A DNA stretch of 64,000 bases from positions 4,588,001-4,652,000 of the forward strand of contig JAUKUA010000003.1 in NCBI GenBank assembly GCA_030549175.1, in the 5' to 3' direction. This DNA comes from Lasiosphaeris hirsuta (lineage: Eukaryota > Ascomycota > Sordariomycetes > Sordariales > Lasiosphaeriaceae). This document shows positions 56,445-64,000 of this stretch, one piece after another (positions within the stretch are counted from its first letter, which is position 1; every line of letters starts with the position of its first letter). The translations under genes were made by a program, and so were the position numbers. The notes under the pieces are model-generated. The model saw only the letters and a list, made by a program, of their open reading frames with translations. It made no database searches and was not told the origin of the DNA.

Positions 56445-58934
56445 TTACAAGCTCAGGGCGTTTTTTACTATTCTCTCTCCTTCCTTTCCCGCAGCCTCCA
56501 AATGCCTTTCATAGTCCTTGATATCCTTTCCCGCGGCCTCATTGCCGTGATGGGGTTCGGTGATGCTGCGCAAAAGCGACCTGTATTCCACATCATCGTC
56601 GCTGCCTGTATCCACCCTCATCTTCTGCGTGCTCCATTCGACGGGCATCGGCAACGGCTCTAGGGGGATCTCGAACCCCAGCAGAGATCTTTCCTCAAGC
56701 TCCCGGTCGAGCAGCTGAGCCCGCTTCAGCATGTGACTCAGGCGTTCGGCCGGACGCCAGCCCCGGTCGTGCCAGTGGGTATAAAATTTGCGCATGTTGG
56801 TGAGCATGTCTCTCACCGGCATTTTCTCATGGTAGCGCTGCCATGGCCAAATGGTTTGACCAAATTGGTCCTTTAGACCCTTTGAACCGGCCACCTTATA
56901 GTCAGCGAGCAGCAAATCGTTCACAAAGGTCCTTTTCTGGTACATATCCAAGCTTTTCACAGGCTGCGGCGGCGGGGACTCTTCCCCGCCTGCATTCTCG
57001 GACGGTTTTGCGTCTGCTGCATGCGCCGCCATCCCCTTCGGGTGATAGAACCGACCCAAAAGAATGTTAACCTGCTCGTCCTTATCAAGCAGCCGGATCG
57101 CCCTGCTTCGCATGATATGGCTCGTATTACCCATGCGATTCGCATACCGCCACACGACGCCGAGGATATGCGGCGTATGCATTCTCCACGCCATCATGAA
57201 GAGCATGTGGCAGACAATAGCGTTCGGTTTGGGGGCGTTATGTTTTTCAAAGAGCTCGAGAAACTTGAGGGCCGTGTTGAACTGCCCATGCATTTTGCAG
57301 TGCGTGATAGCTATAGTCAGCGACACCGCGCCTGGGCGGGTCAGCGGGGAGTTTCCGGACCACATGACCTTGAGAAAGTCAAAGGCCTCGTCGAACTTGC
57401 CGTAGCAGCCAAGGACGTTTAGAACTTTGTCACCCGAGTCCCGGGTCAGCCACTCTCGACCATAGAGGGCGTTCTGGTTGGCGACGAATGTTTCAGTGTC
57501 ATAACCCAACTGTATAGCCCGGTATGTGTCGGCCGCGGCCATCTCGTTGGCGACGAGGCCTATGGCGCCAGGCATGTTGAGAAGCCCCTTGCCGTGCAGA
57601 TAGTGCAGAACGTACCGCTTGACTTCCTCGGCCTCAACCATGCGGAGGAAAAGAATCCAGGCCCGAAGGGGAGGGCGGCACCCACGGCGCATCATCTGGC
57701 GGACTATGATCTGGAACTCACGCATGTCGCCGCCTTTGGTAGCAATCTCGAGCAAGATACAAAAGGTATCGACGTCCGGCGGCTGTCCAGCCTGGTGGAT
57801 GTAGTTGACAAGGTCTCGAGCTGACCGGTAAAACGCGCTCCTCCGGGCCATGAATGCGACGGCCATGTTGAGAGCTCTGGGCGACACAATAGCCGCGATA
57901 CCAGGCTCCCTGAAGACGTCGCGTAGCTGACGCACGACGGCGTCCTCGTGACTGTCGGCAGCGGTGTATAACTCATGTGCCATGCCGGGCCGCATGCGGC
58001 TTGTGGTTAAGTCGGTCACGTACTCCTCGAGTGTTCTGACTGTCCATTCCCGGGGGCGTGGGATCCGACCCGCCTTGACATTGACGACGAGGCGACGGCT
58101 CAATGACGATGAGTGTATCGTAAAGGGGGAGGAGGCTCTCGCGGTTATATCCGATGTGTCAGCCTCGGTGTCGCCAGGATGGGGTGCGGGGGCGATGATG
58201 AATAGGTCATCAATGTTGCGGATAGCAGTGATAGCAGAATCCACAGCGGTGCGGCTTCCCGAGATGGTGACATATGGGTCCTCGTCGTCCTGCACGGGGG
58301 CCAACGTCATGGCACAGCCGGCCTGTGACGTGATACCCCACAGACTATTCTCTCTAGCGGGGTCCAGCATATCAGCCAACCGACTGTGCATGGTGACCGT
58401 GACGGCGGTGTTGGTAACCTTCTGGGGCGAGTAGTCAGGGGTGGAGCGGATGAGGAACTGGAGAACCCAGCGCCAATCGGGGGGGACGGTTCTTCTTTTC
58501 CCATATTTAGGGTTGCGCAAGATTGTCTGGCGCCTGAGGGCTTTCTGGTGCTTGATGATGGAGTGGAACGTCTCGTCTCTTTTGGGGTATTCCGTGATGG
58601 GCGGGACGAGAATGGACTCGCGCGGGCCATGGGGTCGGACGGGAACGCCAGCGAGGCGATCGAGGAGACCCGATATGGGCGGTGCAGGCTTGCCAACGGG
58701 CAGCGATGGCATGAGCTCCTCGAAGGCATCGGGACCATCATTGGGCTTCGGATGCTCCTCGGGGTCCAGGTTCGGTTTCGAGATCCAGGAGAAATATGCT
58801 CGAAGAGGACGGAGAGGAGGGCAATGTCGAAGGCTGCTTCCCGGCGCCAGAGTCTCCCTGGGAATCAGGGAGAGTCCTCGAGTGCCATGTGGCTGCGGAA
58901 AGACCCTCCACAGTTGCTTGACTCCCAAGGACAT
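56445..58934 (-). CDS. Mitochondrial pentatricopeptide-repeat (PPR) protein
   Basis: Single exon, 829 residues, ATG at 58934. The N-terminus is Arg/Ser-rich without acidic residues (MSLGVKQLWRVFPQPHGTRG) as expected of a mitochondrial presequence. Basic segment KALRRQTILRNPKYGKRR lies near residue 140. The central and C-terminal parts are helical and contain PPR-like 35-residue units, for example PPDVDTFCILLEIATKGGDM followed by EFQIIVRQMMRRGCRPPLRA, and FDEAFDFLKVMWSGNSPL with ISLTIAITHCKMHGQFN-type unit and KPNAIVCHMLFMMAWRM. The set suggests a fungal organellar RNA-binding protein acting in mitochondrial RNA stability or translation; the exact member is not identifiable by eye. C-terminal tail is charged. 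Confidence 0.78.
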   Translation of the reverse strand: MSLGVKQLWRVFPQPHGTRGLSLIPRETLAPGSSLRHCPPLRPLRAYFSWISKPNLDPEEHPKPNDGPDAFEELMPSLPVGKPAPPISGLLDRLAGVPVRPHGPRESILVPPITEYPKRDETFHSIIKHQKALRRQTILRNPKYGKRRTVPPDWRWVLQFLIRSTPDYSPQKVTNTAVTVTMHSRLADMLDPARENSLWGITSQAGCAMTLAPVQDDEDPYVTISGSRTAVDSAITAIRNIDDLFIIAPAPHPGDTEADTSDITARASSPFTIHSSSLSRRLVVNVKAGRIPRPREWTVRTLEEYVTDLTTSRMRPGMAHELYTAADSHEDAVVRQLRDVFREPGIAAIVSPRALNMAVAFMARRSAFYRSARDLVNYIHQAGQPPDVDTFCILLEIATKGGDMREFQIIVRQMMRRGCRPPLRAWILFLRMVEAEEVKRYVLHYLHGKGLLNMPGAIGLVANEMAAADTYRAIQLGYDTETFVANQNALYGREWLTRDSGDKVLNVLGCYGKFDEAFDFLKVMWSGNSPLTRPGAVSLTIAITHCKMHGQFNTALKFLELFEKHNAPKPNAIVCHMLFMMAWRMHTPHILGVVWRYANRMGNTSHIMRSRAIRLLDKDEQVNILLGRFYHPKGMAAHAADAKPSENAGGEESPPPQPVKSLDMYQKRTFVNDLLLADYKVAGSKGLKDQFGQTIWPWQRYHEKMPVRDMLTNMRKFYTHWHDRGWRPAERLSHMLKRAQLLDRELEERSLLGFEIPLEPLPMPVEWSTQKMRVDTGSDDDVEYRSLLRSITEPHHGNEAAGKDIKDYERHLEAAGKEGERIVKNALSL

Positions 58935-59618
58935 AACCTATATTCGGATCATTTCTATGTGTCGTCGTGGTCGCGGCCGTCGCGATAGTTTCGAGTTGTA
59001 CGGTTGAGCAAAAAGATGGAGAGATTACAGATGCACGCATGCGCCGTACTCCATCGAAAATTGAGAACGGGCCCCCAGCTAGGATCCACTTATGCAGCCA
59101 TATGGTAAGGGTTAGGGTTAAAGCAGCAAATACTTTATGTTTTGCGCCCAAGACATGGCACCTCTTCGCTGTTTTCAGAAGAGAAAGGGGACCAACCCGC
59201 CTGCACAGCTGGCTTGAACATGTGGTTTTGTGCCCATTCTGCAATGAGTTTGAGAGTTGAACGTTGGCCGAGCCCCACCTGATCATTGTTCCCGGGGGCG
59301 ACCAGCCCGGAAAAAACCCCCCCCCCCCCGCGGCTTTCCCGCATGCATGACCGTAGTGTCGAATCGGTTTCCAGTCCAACTATCAACTCCAGACCGGAAA
59401 ACTAGCACTTCATATGAATAGTGCTTCAGTGACCACAAGAAAATTTCTACATGCATGCTTACACAGAGCAGTTCTGCCGCTTGCGTGCGCTCTCCGGCTG
59501 CGCAGCGCAGGCTAACCATGGACGCTTCGATCGCAGCCGTTCGCGGCAATCTCGATGTGCTTCTGAGCGTGTGTAAGGCGGAACATTTCATGCTTTACCT
59601 CCATACGACGGCCAACTG
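58935..59618. other. Gene-free flank with telomere-like repeats and a C13 run
   Basis: Contains TAAGGGTTAGGGTTA at 59106-59120 and a C13 run at 59317-59329. Composition changes here and continues into the decayed repeat zone. A minus-strand coiled-coil-like frame at 59595-59792 (VKARVEELEHQL) is too short to call. Confidence 0.5.
59106..59120 (+). repeat. Short interstitial telomere-type repeat (TTAGGG)
   Basis: About two and a half units of the TTAGGG fungal telomere repeat inside unique sequence upstream of the PPR gene. Confidence 0.6.
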
Positions 59619-59837
59619 ATGCTCGAGTTCCTCGACTCGTGCTTTCACCGTGGCTTGATGCGACATGCTGCCGCTTGGGGCTTTCTGAGAGGTTGCCGTG
59701 TTTACCGAGGCGGTGGTGATGTTGACCAGACGGGCACCGAGCCGTTGTTTACTAGGCGGCAGCCAATTCAGTCTGACAAGCTTGTCTCTCACGCCGTCTA
59801 CCTCTTTGAGTCAGACTACCGGGAAAAAAGAAAAGGC

Positions 59838-60240
59838 GTCACGGCTATGGGTAGATACGGAAGACGAAACTGTCACGATGGCGTACAATGCATATATCGA
59901 CCTCGATATCGACTACCCCGTGAGAGCCTATCTTCCCAGTCGAAATGCAGTCGCATTTCTACACGAAACATATATCAGCGCCGTTGAAGGCAAGGTGCCG
60001 CTGTTTTGCCAGTAGGTTCAGTCATGCATGGGCGTCGCTGCCCTCCCGCGAATATACACGGCTAATGACTGTACGTTGAGGCACCTAGCTGGAGAGGAGG
60101 GATTCCACGGAGATACGTTCGTCAGATGGCTCCCGAACATGTTGCCCGGTGTGCGGGAGGGTGTGGCCGTTGCCAGTCTTACGGATGGAGGCATAGGAGC
60201 TGTGGTGACTGGCCCGGTGGCAACGAAGTGGTGTGTTAGC
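59838..60240 (+). pseudogene. Decayed plus-strand gene fragment interrupted next to a transposon
   Basis: One frame carries protein-like text, AYNAYIDLDIDYPVRAYLPS and AVAFLHETYISAVEGKVPLF, then a TAG at 60013-60015, then TANDCTLRHLAGEEGFHG, TFVRWLPNMLPGVREG and ASLTDGGIGAVVTGPVATKW. The frame is the same on both sides of the TAG, which would be a CAG glutamine codon before a C-to-T change. After GPVATKWC the text loses sense where the minus-strand transposon begins. I do not recognise the family. It looks like a relic that was split or flanked by the transposon insertion. Confidence 0.35.
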
Positions 60241-60299
60241 GTTAGAGCGTATGCGTGTGCCGGGCTCCTTAGCATGGCCGCCATAACCTGCATAGATGG

Positions 60300-61405
60300 G
60301 AAGATGCCGTATAGGTACCCGGCGGAGAGTCCCTTCCCATAGATCCTCCACATACAATAGAGGATAAATAATAACCACACCCTCTTCTCTAAATGGAACC
60401 ATTGCAGCCCTGAAGTGGCCGCGAATCGCCCCAATCCGTTTGCCAACTGTTGTAACGGTCCGGTACAGGAACGCCTTGAAGTCTTCAGCATCTAAGATAC
60501 CACTCCATTCGTAGTAGCGCCGGATGTATTCCTTCACGTCACTGAAGAAAGCCTCGATTAGGTTGAAGTCTGGAGAGTAAGGCGGCAAATACCACAACAA
60601 TATACCGTGTTGATGGCAGAGTAACGTGACCCGCGGCGAGTGGTAGATGGTAGCGTTATCCATGACTAAGATGCTGTTAGGCCCAGGGAAAGGATGCATC
60701 TTTGGTTACAAGTACTCCTGTAGCCATGTGCCGAAGCTACCGCTATCAGTAGAGCCTTCATAGATCATGGTTTCAAGTAGGCCGTTGATAGTTATCGTAG
60801 GTAACACCTAGAACTTAGCGACGTTGCCACAGTCAGTCAACCTCCATGGCGAAATGCCTTTTGGTGCCCACCCAGTTTGGCGAGCCCCGTCTTTCTTATT
60901 AGTCCCAGATTCGTCACAAAAGACATACATTTACGTAGTAAAATTGGACACCTTGCATGCCCAGTCAAGGCGGAGTGGCTCGTAACGTTGCGCTGCGTTG
61001 TGTGCAAGTTACTTCTTGGACCACTGCGCACTATTCAGGCGCCGGCTTATGGTCGAGATATCCACATAGAGGTTACACTCCAGTGTCAGGAACCACTGTA
61101 TCTCGTCAAGATACAAATCCGGCTTATCCTTGAGTAAGTCAAACACCTTCTGCAAGGTAGTTAGCATACATTTGATGGCTGGGAATAGCCTCACGTACCT
61201 CCATTGACCACGGCGCCAAGACCAAGCTGTTCTGCGGAGTCTTTGGCTCTACAAAAGGAGAGCCAGTGAGCTTATATTTGGCCCTGTATCTGCGTGCTTG
61301 GTGGATTCCTATGCCTACTTCTTCGGCAATTGCCTTTGCGGGCAAACCCTCCACGACCATCAGGTAAATAACGGCCTTCTGATGTTTGATGGCATAGCGA
61401 ACCAT
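60300..61405 (-). mobile_element. Tc1/mariner-type transposon relic (DD34E transposase)
   Basis: Transposase reading on the minus strand: exon 1 61405-61199 (MVRYAIKHQKAVIYLMVVEG, HTH with AKAIAEEVGIGIHQARRYRA), a 49-base intron 61198-61150 with GTACGT, GCTAAC branch and TTGCAG, then exon 2 from 61149 (KVFDLLKDKPDLYLDEIQWF, STISRRLNSAQWSKK). The catalytic core shows FCDESGTNKK, ILVMDNATIYH and YSPDFNLIEAFF; 34 residues separate the second Asp from the Glu, giving DD34E. Four in-frame stops (61011-61009, 60933-60931, 60810-60808, 60708-60706) inactivate it. The C-terminal limit and terminal inverted repeats were not found; the left limit given is approximate. Host-gene cleavage-and-paste activity is lost. 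Confidence 0.85.
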
Positions 61406-62222
61406 CGCTACGGGCAGCCTGCAGGCGATAGATGACAACTGTATTCGTGGATATGCATCAAAATGGCTGCAAATGTAGGCAATTGGCGAAGATAGTTGTA
61501 TTGTGACTGTTGCATCGCGTCAGCGAAAGTCGAGCGTGTGCGCCGCGCGCACTAGCGCCTTTTGCCAACAAGGAGCATGGTGCTTGCAACCCACAATATC
61601 CCATTTTCTGGGCTCCCGAGCTTCCACATTCGGCATACTTTGTATAAGAGAAGGACTCATTGGAAAACTCGGGATCCCGTCCGCTCTCCCACAGATGAGC
61701 CAGTGAGGGCCAGTCTGGTAGTTGGGTTGCTGACGGCCAGCGAATCCCTGATGTTGTATTTCTTTTTGGTCTCTCCTTTCTGGAGCTTATCTCCTTGTTT
61801 GAGCCTGGTAACCCCCCTACCCCCCCCCCCCCCCCCAAAGGCTTCGTCGACAACATATTGACATGTTCATCATGCATCCAATTAGTATCTTGATGCCTTC
61901 TTATTTTTATTCTCACTGCCTTCGCCACCTTCGTGTATCCTATCCCAACCTGACAAAACCCCATCATCCAACCATGGCCATGTGTGATATCCCTCGACCC
62001 GCAATCCCAGACACCGGCCTAAATAGCATACAAAAGTGACACGCAAAGCTGCAGCAAACACAGGCGAGTGATAAGTGAGCACACGCAACCGCCAATTCCA
62101 TAATCAATCCCATCGCGGCCTCCCTAACCCCCAACATCGGCCCACAGGACAACTAGGTATCTAACTTCTAATCCAAACGATACAACAAAACACACTGCCT
62201 TGAAGCAAAAAGCCTACTCCTA
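61406..62222. other. Flank between transposon and OSBP gene, with a C17 run
   Basis: May include the outer part of the transposon (no inverted repeat located). C17 run at 61820-61836. The right end is the 3' flank of the OSBP gene. Confidence 0.5.
61820..61836. repeat. Poly-C tract (C17)
   Basis: Homopolymer between the transposon relic and the OSBP gene. Confidence 0.9.
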
Positions 62223-64000
62223 CTACGCATCAAAAATATCCACAATCCCACCCCATCCACCCCTCGCACGTTCCTCCCAATACCCCTCCTTCCCGCCCTT
62301 CAATCGCCACACCTCCTCGGTCGCCCCTGGTTGGCCCCCCTGACTCCCCTCCGTGCCGCCCTCAACCTTGACGAACCACTTAGGCCTGTGCTCCTCTCCG
62401 TTCTCCTCCATCTCTCTCCTCCTGACCCTCTGTGCCTCTTCGAGTCGCACCTTCCAGTCCTCAGCCCCGTCCAAATCACCCTCCTCGGCCAGCCGCTGGT
62501 CGGGTCTCAGTCGGGTGTCCGTCGGCGGGAGCTTCCCCTTTTCCAGGGGAGTAACCTCGTTCAACGCTGCAGCAAATGTCGTCATGCCGTATGTGCTCGC
62601 AGCATTTTCAACCAGACTGCCGACCTTCCAAATCTCATCCCCGCTTGGCATCGCGCGGAGGCCCCCGGTCCAAGTGCCTGTCAGCGACACGCCGGCATGT
62701 CCACCGTCGGGGCCGTATATCTCAACTTGGACATCTTCGCCGCGACCGCCAAACACGCCCTTGGATCGGAACTCGATGGCCGCCTTGGCGCCTGTTGTTT
62801 CGTTGGTTACATGCATGGTCCCGACCGGCTCGACGTACTTTTCGCCCATGACAACGTTACGTAGAAACATGGTCGCGATGGTCCAACTGTAAAGCTCGTC
62901 GCCAGCGCCGTCGGGGAGCCGCAAGCTGACACGCACACGGCCTTCGGTCATGAGTTCGGCGCTCTTGCCCCAAAACTTTTGTGTTGGTGCCGGAGACTGC
63001 GCAAAGGACCATGACGCACTATCGGCTTGCATGGCTAATCGCACGGGACGGTGGCATACCTTTTCGACCAGCAGCCGGAAGCCTCCCGGAACCTCGGCTT
63101 CGGACCGCACCAACTCAAATGTCTCGCCGAGTAGCGGGTTGAAGGGTTTGCGGATGGCGCGCTCCTTGGCGCGGCCGTTGCTGAACTGCGAGATGGCGAA
63201 TGCCGTCACGTACACAAGCCGGTCCCTGGCCTGGAGTTGCTTTGCCGCTTTGTCGAGAAGGTCCGCATACTCGAGCTGCTCTGAAACGCGCTGGAGGAGC
63301 GATGTCGGTTCGTTGGCCGACACAGGCATACTGATAGTGCTAAGGTCCTTGCCAACATTTTTGCGGACAAACGCAATGAGACTGGGAGGGGGCACCTTTG
63401 CTCGGGGGATTGTCTTGCGCCTGGGAACAGGTTCTGTGATTGGAAGGGGTGTTAGGGACTTTGGTTTCACGGGGAAGAGGTTGCCGGTGCCATCCAACGT
63501 GTATGCAAAGTCCTCTTCGTCCTCAACTGATGAAACCGAAGAGGATTCGTGGATATCAACCTCCTCGGCATCAGAAGCCGCCGTGTCCTCTTCGCTCTGG
63601 TGATTGATTATCATGAGCTGGTTTTGAGATGCTTCTGCTTCCCCGGCTTCGGCGTCGAAGAACTCTTCCGTCGTCGAAGTAGACTCGTAGCTACGCCTCG
63701 GCGCGGCGGGTATAGAAGAGGGTAGCCGCCTGCGCTTGCTGGTAGCGAGAAGGTTGGAAAACTCAACGACTACCGAGTCGAGATCGCTCAACAGCGCTGT
63801 GCAGTGATCATACGCGTTGCGCTCTCCCTGAAGGTTACCATACCTTTTCCTTCCGCCGTTTGGCAGTGCTGCTGTGGCTGTAGTCGGTGTGGGCACAGCT
63901 AGTGTGGAACCTAAGGCGCTCTGGAAGGCCTGTGGTGTGAGCGGCGATGAGGCGCTCGCCTTGCGCTTCCAGAAGGGCCTCTTTTCGGATTGTGTGGGGA
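62223..64000 (-). CDS. OSH3: Oxysterol-binding protein, OSH3-like, 5' end beyond the window
   Basis: The frame is open from TAG/TAA-side end at 62223 to the window edge (592 codons visible), so the start lies outside. Visible order: disordered Ser/acidic segment (FFDAEAGEAEASQ, SSVSSVEDEEDF), then the OSBP-related domain: LSTISMPVSANEPTSLLQRV, YVTAFAISQFSNGRAKER, KPFNPLLGETFEL, the signature EKVCHRPVRLAM (the EQVSHHPP equivalent, as in Osh3), APTQKFWGKS, and the C-terminal TDTRLRPDQRLAEEGDLDGA with PKWFVKV. Such proteins move sterol or phosphoinositide between ER and plasma membrane. Upstream PH and GOLD domains of Osh3 would be outside the window. A probable FFAT-like acidic run FFDAEAGE (about residues 85-92 of the visible part) could bind VAP proteins (inference). 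Confidence 0.88.
   Translation of the reverse strand, partial: PTQSEKRPFWKRKASASSPLTPQAFQSALGSTLAVPTPTTATAALPNGGRKRYGNLQGERNAYDHCTALLSDLDSVVVEFSNLLATSKRRRLPSSIPAAPRRSYESTSTTEEFFDAEAGEAEASQNQLMIINHQSEEDTAASDAEEVDIHESSSVSSVEDEEDFAYTLDGTGNLFPVKPKSLTPLPITEPVPRRKTIPRAKVPPPSLIAFVRKNVGKDLSTISMPVSANEPTSLLQRVSEQLEYADLLDKAAKQLQARDRLVYVTAFAISQFSNGRAKERAIRKPFNPLLGETFELVRSEAEVPGGFRLLVEKVCHRPVRLAMQADSASWSFAQSPAPTQKFWGKSAELMTEGRVRVSLRLPDGAGDELYSWTIATMFLRNVVMGEKYVEPVGTMHVTNETTGAKAAIEFRSKGVFGGRGEDVQVEIYGPDGGHAGVSLTGTWTGGLRAMPSGDEIWKVGSLVENAASTYGMTTFAAALNEVTPLEKGKLPPTDTRLRPDQRLAEEGDLDGAEDWKVRLEEAQRVRRREMEENGEEHRPKWFVKVEGGTEGSQGGQPGATEEVWRLKGGKEGYWEERARGGWGGIVDIFDA

Noticed and set aside
59595..59792. Minus-strand frame with VKARVEELEHQL, like the linker of Zn2Cys6 regulators
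   Set aside because: No Zn2Cys6 cluster upstream or downstream; short coiled-coil text alone is not enough.

Overview
The window is nuclear DNA of a filamentous ascomycete, most likely a Sordariomycete and plausibly of the Sordariales. Supporting signs are short GT-AG introns of about 50-120 bases, GC-rich coding sequence, long serine/proline/glutamine-rich fungal regulators, secreted proteins with low-complexity tails, and a mariner-type transposon relic whose stop codons look like repeat-induced point mutation (RIP). Gene models below were spliced by eye; exon sums were checked to be multiples of three and exon junctions to preserve family motifs.

Layout. 1-10 kb: the 3' end of an HD-domain phosphohydrolase gene (+), a frameshifted relic of a fungal membrane protein (+), a two-exon secreted GPI-type protein (-) and a nine-exon secreted agmatinase (-), separated by long gene-poor stretches. 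10-16.5 kb: a 1120-residue serine-rich orphan regulator-like protein (+), then the divergent pair U1 snRNP-C (-) and ERV25 p24 cargo receptor (+). 18-25.4 kb: succinate dehydrogenase assembly factor 2 (+), kinetochore Mis13/DSN1 (-), and an Atf1-type bZIP factor (-) with CRE half-sites upstream of its start. 25.4-29.3 kb: about 4 kb with no supportable gene. 29.3-35.9 kb: a GST-fold protein (-), an orphan AT-richer ORF with an in-frame TA microsatellite (+) and a small gene with an apparent one-base frameshift (-). 35.9-44.5 kb: FHL1 forkhead/FHA regulator (-), molybdate-transporter-family protein (-), secreted double-psi beta-barrel protein (-). 46.4-55.3 kb: EFM6-type lysine methyltransferase (-), AXL2-type polarity membrane protein (+), PP2C phosphatase (+). 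56.4-64 kb: mitochondrial PPR protein (-), a decayed repeat region with a RIP-hit DD34E transposase (-) and an older + strand gene relic, and an oxysterol-binding protein (-) running off the window.

Most genes are conserved housekeeping functions (splicing, ER-Golgi traffic, mitochondrial assembly, kinetochore, ribosome-gene regulation, stress signalling) without shared operon-like logic. I found no convincing new multi-gene system. The most useful leads are the RIP-degraded transposon, three genes with frame breaks (two of them at or near G-runs and each restorable by one base), the recurrent long poly-G/poly-C tracts in introns and 3' flanks, the His-rich N-termini of two secreted proteins, and the orphan ORF at 31.8 kb.
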